From Massilia sp. YIM B02443 (GTDB lineage Bacteria > Pseudomonadota > Gammaproteobacteria > Burkholderiales > Burkholderiaceae_D), in the NCBI RefSeq assembly GCF_030411955.1, contig NZ_JASNRA010000007.1, forward strand, positions 62,001 to 126,000: DNA of 64,000 bases, read 5' to 3'. Under the pieces are notes generated by a model, which was given only the letters and a program-made list of their open reading frames with translations, was not told the origin of the DNA and did no database searches. The position numbers were made by a program, and so were the translations under genes. This document shows positions 28,329 through 36,883 of this stretch, piece after piece. Each line of letters begins with the position of its first letter. Within the stretch, counting starts at the first letter, position 1.

Positions 28329-30566
28329 TCACTCATGTAATTTATCATGACAATCCCTGCAAACCTCAGCATGATTTTCAGAAACAGTACGCCCCCCATC
28401 TGCATGGCGTTCAATGTGATGGCCCGCTGAGTTCCCTCTGTCGATTTCCGTGCCGCAACCGTTAGCGCATTCATGATTTTGTTCCGCTCGTTTAGCCTCG
28501 CGCTCGTTAGGGGAAAAATAACGTTTTGGATCCCGGTCTTCCTTCGGAACACTTCCCGGTCCTTTACCTGGCTTTGGCAAGCTTACTTTTTCAAGAAGAT
28601 TTTTGGCGGCCTTTACATCTTTGACGTCAACTGGCGAAAGTAAGGAAATTGCAGCCTCAACTCGCTCTCCCATGGTTGAGGACGGGGATACAACCGTAAC
28701 GACATCCGAGGCAACATCTGCGACAGCTTGAATCGCGTCCCCACGGTGTTTGATGGTTTGCTTAATGAACTTTGTTACCGCGTTGCGTCCGTCCGGATCG
28801 ATGTACTTGTAAGGGCTGTTGTTAGCGTACGCATAACGATTGAAGCTGCCCCCGGTATTCGCATCCGTGGTCACCGGATCAATGCTCAAAAACCTTCCCG
28901 CCACCGGATCATAATACCGCTGCTGCATGTATGTCAGCCCGGTATCCACATCATTGACGTGGCCAGTGAACCCGATGGTCGGCTGTGTCCCAGCAGCAAC
29001 ATACCCATACGGCTCGTAACGCGTCCGACTGATTACTTGCTTCGATGCGTTTGTGCGCGCCACCGGACTGCCGAGTCCATCCGTATGGATGTACGTGACA
29101 TTCCCGCCAGCATTGGACGTCGTGGTCATCGTCTCCGCATAGGTCGTGGTCCCGCCCGCGCCGCTTGCCGTCCAGCTGCACGTGGACGGATTTGCAGCCC
29201 ATCCCACGACCGCTGTTTCAGTCCGGGAACCGGTAACTGCAAGCGATTCGTTGACTTTATAACCGGCTCCCGACGCCGTGCACACTCGCGACAATGCCGT
29301 TGCGTTTGTCGTGCTCCAGGTCGTCGTGAACGACTGGCCTTCCACTGGCGCAGGCGTACGTGCCACACTGATCGTCGGCTTCGGCGTCGATGTCGGTGCC
29401 GGGTCGGTTCGCATGGTCTCGGTACGCACCGTCGTTCCCGATGGCCCGACAGCGGTCCATGTGCAGGACGACGGATAGCCAACCCAGGCGGCCAGAGCAG
29501 TCTGGCTGCGCTGACCGTTGACTGGTAGCGATTCATTGACCTTGAAACCGGTTCCGCCTGCAGTACACACCCGAGTCAGCGATGTTGCGTTGGTCGTGCT
29601 CCACGATGTCGTGAAGGTGCTTCCTGCAACCAGGGATGGTGAGTGCGCGGTACTGAGTGTCGGCAATGGCACTGCTGCGACAACTGCCACCGTAGCACGT
29701 GTAGTTGGGCCGAAGCGAAGATTATGCTCCCACAGCATTCCCCAGTCGAACGCGTAATTACCTGTTGCGCTCGGCGCCTTTACCTGGAAATTGAACGTAG
29801 CGGACTGGCCAGGCGCCACGCTCGCTACATTCAGTCCGACACGGTTGGGGCCGAAAATCTGATTATCGTACGGGCTACTCGTGCCGATCAGATACCCTGG
29901 TTGTGTCCAGGTGACATTACCGGTGTTTTTAAACGTCAGCGAAACGTTATACGTGCCTCCTGCTGACATTTGTGCCGGAATTGTCGCGTTCGTGATCTGC
30001 GCGTCATACACCGGTGGAGGGGCTGTGACCGTCACGGTGCGCGACAAGATCTGGCCAAACCAGTGCAGGTCCTCACGCAACATTTGCCAGGCAAAGGTGT
30101 AGGTACCCGGTGTGGAGGGAGCCTTGATATTCAGAGTAAAGGTTATCGTGGAGCCGAAGGGAACGTACGACTGCACATTCACACGGCCGACACCCCATAC
30201 CTGGTTATCGGCAGGAAGCGCCGAGCCAAGCCTGTAGGGATAGGGGCTGGCAGACGACCAGGTCGTTGATCCCAAGTTTTTTGCGGTCACCGTCACAGTG
30301 GCCGTGCTGCCCGCTTCGATCGTGGACGGCATTGACGTATAGGTGATGTTCGAATCATCGATCACCTCTTCCTCAGGGGGCGGAGGTGGCACGAAATCCG
30401 TCGAAGGAGGTTGTGCACCAGGACCTGATTTCGGCAAAGTCTGGCCAATTGCACTACCCGTGCAAAGAAGAACACACAAGACCAACGTCAGCAGCACGCT
30501 CCAATGGATCGAGAGAACGCGATCGGGCGCCTTGAGGACAAAATTTAAGAATCCGGGCGCGCGCAT
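28329..30566 (-). CDS. Secreted Ig-like/RHS-core protein with C-terminal HNH nuclease toxin
   Basis: 745 residues. Layout: signal peptide (hydrophobic 23-40); Pro/Glu-rich linker (50-68); two NBR1-Ig-like beta domains (~72-183 and ~187-298), each with a Trp-rich F/W-GxxLR pattern; two Cys-containing Ig-like repeats (~302-388, ~396-484); a single RHS-associated core domain (~490-594: HTDGLGSPVARTN, RYEPYG, YDPVAGRFLSIDP, ending YKYIDPDGR); then a 150-residue variable tail with an HNH motif (GHHIERHADGGRT, CRDCHDKLH). The tail should be a DNA-cutting toxin. Its ATG overlaps the stop of the upstream RHS gene (TAATG) with GGAGG upstream, so translation is coupled. The candidate immunity gene follows at once. 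Confidence 0.88.
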   Translation of the reverse strand: MRAPGFLNFVLKAPDRVLSIHWSVLLTLVLCVLLCTGSAIGQTLPKSGPGAQPPSTDFVPPPPPEEEVIDDSNITYTSMPSTIEAGSTATVTVTAKNLGSTTWSSASPYPYRLGSALPADNQVWGVGRVNVQSYVPFGSTITFTLNIKAPSTPGTYTFAWQMLREDLHWFGQILSRTVTVTAPPPVYDAQITNATIPAQMSAGGTYNVSLTFKNTGNVTWTQPGYLIGTSSPYDNQIFGPNRVGLNVASVAPGQSATFNFQVKAPSATGNYAFDWGMLWEHNLRFGPTTRATVAVVAAVPLPTLSTAHSPSLVAGSTFTTSWSTTNATSLTRVCTAGGTGFKVNESLPVNGQRSQTALAAWVGYPSSCTWTAVGPSGTTVRTETMRTDPAPTSTPKPTISVARTPAPVEGQSFTTTWSTTNATALSRVCTASGAGYKVNESLAVTGSRTETAVVGWAANPSTCSWTASGAGGTTTYAETMTTTSNAGGNVTYIHTDGLGSPVARTNASKQVISRTRYEPYGYVAAGTQPTIGFTGHVNDVDTGLTYMQQRYYDPVAGRFLSIDPVTTDANTGGSFNRYAYANNSPYKYIDPDGRNAVTKFIKQTIKHRGDAIQAVADVASDVVTVVSPSSTMGERVEAAISLLSPVDVKDVKAAKNLLEKVSLPKPGKGPGSVPKEDRDPKRYFSPNEREAKRAEQNHECANGCGTEIDRGNSAGHHIERHADGGRTVSENHAEVCRDCHDKLHE

Positions 30567-32992
30567 TATTTCACCTCCGCGATGACGTGGTTATGCAGAT
30601 AGATATAGCTGGTCGATGCACTCGCACCGGCCGTGTCATATAGAAGCTGGCCGGCCTGGCTATACACCTGGATGCGATTTACGCCATCGGTGCCCACCAC
30701 ACTCACCCGACGACCATGGCCGTCATACTCATAGGTCGCCAGGCCGGTTGCGGCCGACATGCGGTTGCCGATATCGAAGACATAGCTGCGATTGCCGCGC
30801 CGGGTGATGTTGCCCTGCACGTCGTAGCCATATGCAAAACTGAAAGCTGCGTTGCCGCTAGTAACGTTCTCGAGACGGTTAGTGGAACGGTTGATCGCGT
30901 GCGCGCTGTTGCGCGCATTGCTGCCCGCACTGATCGTGGTGGAAATCAGGTTGTCCTGGCCGTCATAGGAATAGCTGGCCAGTCCCCACAGGCCTGGCGC
31001 CGAGACGCTTTTGAGCCGGTCCAGTCCATCGTAGGTCATGCCGCGGGTGGTGACGCCCTCCTGCACATCCTGGATAGCCTGGACATTGGCTTGCTGGTCG
31101 TAAGTGTATTTGTCGCTCAGCACACCGGCATCATTCGCCGACATCGGCAAGCCCCGCGCGTTCTGCGCCATGCTGTGCACGATGCCGTTGCCATAAGTGA
31201 ACTGGGCCACTGCGCCATTAGGATGGTAGCTGATGCCGGTCGCGTAGGAACCGATCTGCTGCGGCTCGCCGAGTGCATTCGGCGCCAGAGTCACGGCCAG
31301 TCCTCGGCCCGGATACGTCAATGTCGCCGCCGATCCATTGGCGTCGTAGCCGCGATCGATGTTGTACGGCGTAGTGCCATACACCAGGCTTTCGCGTTCC
31401 AGAAGACGGCGTTTGTTATAGGTGTAGGTCCACTTGGAGTTCTTGGACGTGGTGGTGGCAAGCAAGCCGTCCGGCGTATAAGTGCGGTCGATCGCGGGGC
31501 TCGCATCGCCGAACGTGGTCGTCTTCAACCGGTTGCGCGCATCGTAGCTGTACGAGATCTTCCTGCCCGCTCCAACGGTCGAGGAATTGCAGGACAGGAC
31601 TGTCGACAAATCGGTCCCGGACGCGCGCCACAGAATATTGTCGGCGGCATCGTACTCCTGGAAGCTTGTGCCGGTTTCCGGTTCGATGGTCTTGCATAGC
31701 CGCTCCTTGCTGTCGTAGACATAACGGCGTGTCACGGCAGCTTCATTCCCGGCGCGGGTGATCGACGTCGGTTTGCCGAATACGTCGCGCTGAATCGACA
31801 CGCTTACCGCTTCAGGCATGGCGATGCTCGTGATTGCGTTTTCGCTCGGCTCATCGAACGCCTGGTAGCCGTAGGTCGATCGGTTATTCCGAGCATCGGA
31901 CACCGTCGTGGTAAATCCGCTGTCGTAAGAACGGCTCGTGTACAGATTTCCGATCTCGCTGGATGCGATCGTGCCGGTGATTCTTCCAAGCGCATCGTAA
32001 GAAGTGCTCACGCCATCGCCAAGTTGCGCATAACCGCGTTTCGGATACGACTCGTACGTCGTATGGCCGTTGAAGTCGTAGCTGCGCTTGACAATGCGGG
32101 TGGTCGTAGACGGGCTCGCGCTATCGTACTGTTCGGTGTAGACCGGCCGAAGAAGTTCGTCGTAATAATTGATGTTGTAGCCGGTGCCGGTCGAAATTTG
32201 CTGGCGCCAGTGCCCGGCAGGAAGATCGAATTTTGAGCTGGAAGAGCGCGATACCTCGACCACGGTGGGATTCCATACCCGGGAATCACTTGTGGGGTAA
32301 GTGATTTTTGCCAGCCGGCCCATCGCGTCGTATTCGAAGCCAGTGGTATACCCGTTCTCATCGGTCAGTGCCGTGATGCGACCGACGTTATTGACCGTAG
32401 CACTCTGGCTTTCTCCCGTTGCAAAGCGGATGAGTCTGGGCACGCCACGCATGTAGCTGGAATAGCTCGTCGCCTGATTTTTGCCGTCGCTGACCGAGCT
32501 GATCGTGCCATCGGCGTTATACAGCATCGAGCGCTTCAGGTTGCCGAATTCGGTCACACTGGTCAGTGTGCTGGTCGAGGCGTTGTAGGCGTTGGATACA
32601 CTTACTTTGCCCGAATCGGTGTCCGTGATCTGCTTGAGTTGGCCAATCACCCATTTACCGAAGTTGTTGTCATAGCTGATCGTCTCGCGGCGCTGGAATC
32701 CCAGCGAGCTCGATTTCGTAACCTGTGCTGGACGAGCGAAGCTATCGAAAGCACTGGCCTCCCAAGTGAAGGTGGCTCCCTGTTGCGTAATCTGGCGGCG
32801 CGACACTTCCGTGATCTTGGCGGAAATGAGTCCATCCCCGCGCGGCTGCAGGCTGGCGCCGAATTGATTGATCGGGGTGACATAATCGACCGCGGTCGAA
32901 CGCAATAACAAGCCACTGCTGCTACTTACATCGGTCCGCTGCAGCTGGCCCTCGGTTTCACGCCACACGGTACCGAAGGTGTACGAGGTCAC
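30566..32992 (-). CDS. RHS/YD-repeat protein, downstream part of a broken gene
   Basis: 808 residues from a GTG at 32992. Many YD repeats are visible (YDAMGRLAKITYP, YDALGRITG, YDARNRLKTT, YDGLDRLKSV, YDVQGNITRRG), which form the beta-cage shell of Rhs/Tc proteins. It ends YIYLHNHVIAEVK, where intact Rhs proteins run straight into the core domain; here the core is in the next gene. The frame continues upstream through SYPQAEPSWSDCPGCAKS to an in-frame TGA at 33086-33088 and on to 33685, so the GTG start is probably not the original start. Confidence 0.85.
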   Translation of the reverse strand: MTSYTFGTVWRETEGQLQRTDVSSSSGLLLRSTAVDYVTPINQFGASLQPRGDGLISAKITEVSRRQITQQGATFTWEASAFDSFARPAQVTKSSSLGFQRRETISYDNNFGKWVIGQLKQITDTDSGKVSVSNAYNASTSTLTSVTEFGNLKRSMLYNADGTISSVSDGKNQATSYSSYMRGVPRLIRFATGESQSATVNNVGRITALTDENGYTTGFEYDAMGRLAKITYPTSDSRVWNPTVVEVSRSSSSKFDLPAGHWRQQISTGTGYNINYYDELLRPVYTEQYDSASPSTTTRIVKRSYDFNGHTTYESYPKRGYAQLGDGVSTSYDALGRITGTIASSEIGNLYTSRSYDSGFTTTVSDARNNRSTYGYQAFDEPSENAITSIAMPEAVSVSIQRDVFGKPTSITRAGNEAAVTRRYVYDSKERLCKTIEPETGTSFQEYDAADNILWRASGTDLSTVLSCNSSTVGAGRKISYSYDARNRLKTTTFGDASPAIDRTYTPDGLLATTTSKNSKWTYTYNKRRLLERESLVYGTTPYNIDRGYDANGSAATLTYPGRGLAVTLAPNALGEPQQIGSYATGISYHPNGAVAQFTYGNGIVHSMAQNARGLPMSANDAGVLSDKYTYDQQANVQAIQDVQEGVTTRGMTYDGLDRLKSVSAPGLWGLASYSYDGQDNLISTTISAGSNARNSAHAINRSTNRLENVTSGNAAFSFAYGYDVQGNITRRGNRSYVFDIGNRMSAATGLATYEYDGHGRRVSVVGTDGVNRIQVYSQAGQLLYDTAGASASTSYIYLHNHVIAEVK

Positions 32993-33085
32993 GTCGCCGG
33001 CCGGGTCGGTAACGCTTACCGTTTTGCTCTTTGCGCAGCCGGGGCAATCGCTCCAGCTCGGTTCAGCCTGGGGATAGCTCGTGCT

Positions 33086-33685
33086 TCAGGCAAGGGTACC
33101 GATCGTCGAACCGATCAGCTCTTTTCTCGTCAACGCGTAGGTATCGAAGAGATACGGATATCTGATCAGCTCACTTTCCGTCGCTATCTCGTAACGGCAA
33201 TCCTTTTCGACCTGAGAACGTGCATGGCGGGTAGGCGTCAACGTGAACCGGCCAATTGCGCCGGAAGGATGCGTTATGGTACCGACCCGATCGTCAGGAA
33301 ATAGAATTCCTGGGTTCTCGCACGATCCTGCACCGGGGTATTGAATGCTTTTTAAAAGACTCGATACTTGTCCGACGGACCAGGACGACTGATCCGGCAA
33401 AGTGATGGACTGAAGTTGAGCGGCGTACGACGACGGATTGTCATAAGTGTAGCGCCAGGTGCGCGTTCCATCCGAGACGCTGGCTACTAGATTTGAGGCA
33501 GTGGAACCAAGCGTTACATAAGTTAGCAATATGGTGCGCGGGCTGCCGGAGGCATCGCTTCCTGTGGCTTCGATGGTCAGCTGGGCCGGCCACAGGTCAC
33601 GGTTGGTCAGCTCGGTCAGACGCCAGTAGCTGCGCACCGAGAACATCAGAAAGTCGCTCAGCGAATAGGTCCACCACTCGTTCAT
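33086..33685 (-). pseudogene. Chimeric upstream RHS fragment: DUF6064 start fused to RHS
   Basis: 199 codons. The first ~36 residues (MNEWWTYSLSDFLMFS to LWPAQL) come from the DUF6064 gene copy; from TIEATGSDASG on it is RHS sequence (TWRYTYDNPSSYAAQLQSI, GRFTLTPTRHARSQ). It ends at TGA, in the same frame as the RHS gene that follows. The native RHS N-terminus, including any signal peptide, is missing, so this looks like a recombination scar rather than a designed fusion. Confidence 0.75.
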
Positions 33686-33753
33686 GCCAGCCTTCCGGCA
33701 TCCTGGGCGATACGCCTGCGCAGCGCTTCGTCGGGCAAGCGGCCGGTACCGGC
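33578..33753. repeat. Right copy, block A, of the DUF6064/reductase segment
   Basis: Homologous to 24466-24640. It retains the base missing from the left reductase copy, so the last 23 reductase codons (TGRLPDEALRRRIAQDAG) are in frame here. The homology starts abruptly at CAGCTGGGCC, the junction with RHS DNA. Confidence 0.9.
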
Positions 33754-33756
33754 ACA

Positions 33757-33977
33757 ATCTGCAGCCAGCATGAAGAGCTGGAGACGGATATCGTCAGCAG
33801 CAATTGGGTCGTGCTCAGGGATGGCAACAGGGAAGCGCATACGCGCTGAGTTCGGCTGAAGTTTGGCTGGATCGCGCCGAGGGCGGCATGCGTCGATGAA
33901 GCGTTCTGGTTCGGCGCCTGCCGTAGTGACTGGAGCGGGTGAAGGGAATCGAACCCTCGTCTTAAGCTTGGGAAGCT
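33757..33977. repeat. Right copy, block B, running into tRNA-Gly
   Basis: Homologous to 25818-26037: the last 31 codons of the small ORF, its spacer and the 3' part of tRNA-Gly. It follows block A after 3 bp, whereas the left copies are 1.18 kb apart, so the middle of the reductase gene was deleted on this side. Confidence 0.9.
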
Positions 33978-34004
33978 CCTGCTCTACCATTGAGCTACAC
34001 CCGC
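33931..34004 (-). tRNA. tRNA-Gly (CCC anticodon)
   Basis: 74 nt including encoded CCA. Acceptor GCGGGTG/CACCCGC, D arm GCTCAATGGTAGAGC, anticodon loop TTCCCAA (CCC), T arm with GGTTCGATTCC. The outermost anticodon-stem pair looks like a mismatch, otherwise canonical and close to E. coli tRNA-Gly(CCC). It is intact, unlike the fragment at 25992-26037, and marks the right border of the island. Confidence 0.95.
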
Positions 34005-34095
34005 GTGTGCCAGCATTCTACGCGTCTTTGCGAAGTTTTGACAAATTCTCAAGCTGCAATTCGCGCACGGCATCCCTGCCCTGCGCGCTGCCGCA

Positions 34096-35160
34096 TCACT
34101 CCGGCTGTTCGACGCTGTAGCCTTTCGCTGCCAGCGCCGCGATCACGCCTTTCGGATCGAGGATGGCGCCAATCGGCAGCATGGCGAAGGTCGACGCATT
34201 CGATGCCAGCGCCTTTTCGGCCGACACGATCCACTTGGCATTGGCGCGGTCCTTCATGTTCCTGAATTCCGGCTCGGCGTCGAAGGCGGCGCTGTTCATC
34301 ATGGCGCCGAAGCAGGCTTCTTCGCGGCTCGAGAAGTCGAGCTTGCGCATTTCTTCCATGTCGCCCTTGGCCCAGGCATTGGCGCGCGCGCTGGCGGCGG
34401 CGATGTCGCTCTCCAGCGTCGCCATCGTCCGCGCCAGGCAGGCGGCGTCGCCGATGGTCGACTTCTTGAAGTTCTTCAGCACCGTGCGCGCATTGTCCAT
34501 CGGGATCTCGAAGGTCGAGGTCGTTTCCTTGAGTTTGTTCTTCTTGATCAGCGCGACCATCTGCTCGCGCACGGCCTTGTCGCTCCACAGCCCGGCCTGC
34601 CGGCGCGCGGCATCCGTCAGGGCTTGGGCCGCGAAGATCGGGCGCTCGCGTTCGATGTCGTCGTTGTCGGGCAGGTATTTCGCCTTGAGCCCACTCCAGC
34701 GGGTGTAGTCGTCGGCCGGCATCACGTCGCGCAGCGTGGCGCCGTCCGGATTCTTGCGCATGCCGATCATCGACGGCAACAGCGTGACGTACTTGAAGAA
34801 ACCCGGCTTGGCCAAGGCTTGCGGCGGCGCCAGGTATTCCTGCGCATTGCGGATCACGGCCTCGACCTGCGCCGAGCGCCATTGCATGTCCTTCGGCAGC
34901 GGTGCATAGGTACCGAACACCCATAGCACGTGCTCGCCCTTCGACACTTTCCACATGCCCGGGCCGGGGCGCTGGGCGACGACGCGGATCTGTTCCGGGA
35001 CTGCTTCGGCGGTGTCAAGCGCGGCACTTGCGGTGCCGGCGCCGGGCGCCGTCGATGGCTGGGCGGCGGGCGGGCCGACAGCAGCGCCATCGGTCGACTG
35101 CGCCGCGGCGGGAATGGACAGCAGGCACAGGCAAAGTGCCGGTACGACGAGTGTGCGCAT
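34096..35160 (-). CDS. TraB/GumN family protein
   Basis: 354 residues. Signal peptide (MRTLVVPALCLCLLSIPAAAQ), a low-complexity Ala/Pro linker, then a TraB/GumN-like domain beginning MWKVSKGEHVLWVFGTYAPLP, with the GT-Y variant of the family's GT.H motif, and ending LPIGAILDPKGVIAALAAKGY. Members of the family include Tiki-like metalloproteases, but the variation of the first motif makes activity uncertain here. Probably periplasmic. AGGA precedes the ATG at 35160. Confidence 0.82.
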   Translation of the reverse strand: MRTLVVPALCLCLLSIPAAAQSTDGAAVGPPAAQPSTAPGAGTASAALDTAEAVPEQIRVVAQRPGPGMWKVSKGEHVLWVFGTYAPLPKDMQWRSAQVEAVIRNAQEYLAPPQALAKPGFFKYVTLLPSMIGMRKNPDGATLRDVMPADDYTRWSGLKAKYLPDNDDIERERPIFAAQALTDAARRQAGLWSDKAVREQMVALIKKNKLKETTSTFEIPMDNARTVLKNFKKSTIGDAACLARTMATLESDIAAASARANAWAKGDMEEMRKLDFSSREEACFGAMMNSAAFDAEPEFRNMKDRANAKWIVSAEKALASNASTFAMLPIGAILDPKGVIAALAAKGYSVEQPE

Positions 35161-35281
35161 GGAGACATCCTGTTGTTGTGGTGACGGCAAGCTTAAGGCG
35201 ATTCAGCGCCGGCACAAGCCAGACGTAACAAGATGTTGCAAATCAATTAGTGTTGCATATTATGCATATTTTATGCGTATG

Positions 35282-36883
35282 TCATTCTGCCGGCGGCTCT
35301 GGCAGATCTGGACGATCCAGCAATTCCTGCGCCATCCGCAAGCCTTTGACCATGACCGAAAATGCTTCATGCTTGCTCGCTTCATCCGGCACGCGCAGCA
35401 CGTACGACGGGTGGTAGATCGTCACCACCCAGCTGTCGCCGTGGCGCACCGGCCGGCCGAGCTTGTCCTTGAGCGTGACGCTGCCGGTCTGCAGCACTGA
35501 CTTGAGCGCAGTGGCGCCCATGGCCACGATCACCTTCGGTTTACGGCTGGCGATTTCTTTCTCGAGCCAGTAGTGGCAGGCTTCGATTTCCTTCTGCGCC
35601 GGGGTCTTGTGCAGGCGCCGCTTGCCGCGCGGCTCCCATTTGAAATGCTTGACGGCGTTGGTGATGTAGACGCCCTTGCGCTCGACGCCGGCCTGCTCGA
35701 ACACGCGGTCGAGCAGCTTGCCGGCCGGGCCGACGAAGGGCTGGCCGGCCAGGTCCTCCTGGTCGCCCGGCTGCTCGCCGACGATCATGATTTTTGCACT
35801 TTTCGGCCCTTCGCCGCCGACCGCCTGGGTGGCGTGTTCCCACAGGTCGCAGCGCCGGCATTCGTCCAGTTGCGACGGCTGCTGGCGCTCGGGCTGCGCC
35901 TTCTCGGCCGTGATCGGGATCGTGGTGCCGCTGCGCCGTCCGACGGTCTGCACCTGGCCGATGCGGCGCGCGCCCAGGCCGGCCTGGCTGACCAGGGACG
36001 GCACCAGCGCGCCCTCGGGCAGGTTCTTCCAGAAGCGCGACGGGATATGGCTGTTCATCACCTGCGTGTTCAGGCGCGCCGGGTTGAAGATGCTGCGGTA
36101 ATAGGTCAGCCACAGGGCTTCGCCGGCATCGTCGAGGTCGGCCGCGCTCGACATCAGGGGGCCGGTGTTGTGCAGGGTTCGGCCGTCCCACAGCACGCTG
36201 GCGTCGGGTGTGGCGATCATCCAGCTGACCTTGCCCATGCGGGCGACGAAGTGTTCGGCCACCTGCGGCAGCACGTCGTGGGCCGGCTCGAACCAGGCCA
36301 CGAAATGCGGCGGGCCGGCTTCGATCGGCCGTTCGCGGAATCGGATGTAGGCATGCATATCGTGTACCTCGCGCCGCACCGCCTTGACCATCGTGTGCAA
36401 GCGCTGCCCGTCCGCATCGGCGGGCGATTGCACGTCGTGCTCGCCCTGCTGCCAGCGCCAGACCACGCGGTACAGGAAAGCCCAGCGGTCATGGTCGCGG
36501 TAGCAGGCGGCGGTCTGCAGCATGTCCATCAGCGAACGCGGCACTTGCGGCCGCGGCGCCGTCGGGTTGGAAGGCTCCTGGCGCTGCGCCGGTGGCGGGG
36601 TGGACAGGAGGTCTGCCCCATTATGCGCAGCCGGCGCGGGAGCCGGCGCACCCGAGAACAGGTCGGCGCCGGGCGCGCCCCAGGTCACCGCTTCGGGCGG
36701 CACGCCGGCGCGCAGCAGTTCGCGCGCCACCGCGCGCCATTCGGTGAAGTTCGAGACCAGCAGCGGCCGGCCGGCGCGGGCGTCGGCGGCGGCCGTGGCG
36801 GCAAGCGCGGCGGCGGTGTTGGCGCTGCCGGCCTCACTGGCGCCGTTGGCCGTATTGCCCCCTGCGCCCCGGTCGGGTCTCAT
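35282..36883 (-). CDS. UdgX-family uracil-DNA binding protein with DUF4130 domain
   Basis: 533 residues, fusion of an N-terminal DUF4130-type domain (~35-260; AWFEPAHDVLPQVAEHF, IATPDASVLWDGRTL) and a C-terminal UdgX-like family 4 uracil-DNA glycosylase domain (~320-520). The latter has GEQPGDQED, PFVGPAGKLLD, the R-loop KRRLH with His425 (KRRIH in the type protein, where that His bonds covalently to the DNA), and YHPSYVLR, plus CRRC for an Fe-S cluster. Its ATG overlaps the radical SAM stop (ATGA). A LexA box upstream of the pair suggests SOS control. Confidence 0.93.
   Translation of the reverse strand: MRPDRGAGGNTANGASEAGSANTAAALAATAAADARAGRPLLVSNFTEWRAVARELLRAGVPPEAVTWGAPGADLFSGAPAPAPAAHNGADLLSTPPPAQRQEPSNPTAPRPQVPRSLMDMLQTAACYRDHDRWAFLYRVVWRWQQGEHDVQSPADADGQRLHTMVKAVRREVHDMHAYIRFRERPIEAGPPHFVAWFEPAHDVLPQVAEHFVARMGKVSWMIATPDASVLWDGRTLHNTGPLMSSAADLDDAGEALWLTYYRSIFNPARLNTQVMNSHIPSRFWKNLPEGALVPSLVSQAGLGARRIGQVQTVGRRSGTTIPITAEKAQPERQQPSQLDECRRCDLWEHATQAVGGEGPKSAKIMIVGEQPGDQEDLAGQPFVGPAGKLLDRVFEQAGVERKGVYITNAVKHFKWEPRGKRRLHKTPAQKEIEACHYWLEKEIASRKPKVIVAMGATALKSVLQTGSVTLKDKLGRPVRHGDSWVVTIYHPSYVLRVPDEASKHEAFSVMVKGLRMAQELLDRPDLPEPPAE

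Noticed and set aside
33086-33088. TGA as a selenocysteine codon
   Set aside because: No SECIS-like hairpin seen just downstream, no selenoprotein family match, and RHS proteins are not selenoproteins; a nonsense mutation is simpler.
36625-36680. Shared peptide ADLFSGAPAP in the UdgX protein and at the start of the REC-PAS-GGDEF-EAL protein (44880-44920)
   Set aside because: In UdgX it belongs to the DUF4130 N-domain; the second occurrence lies in a disordered Ala/Pro start. Chance in such composition seems likely.
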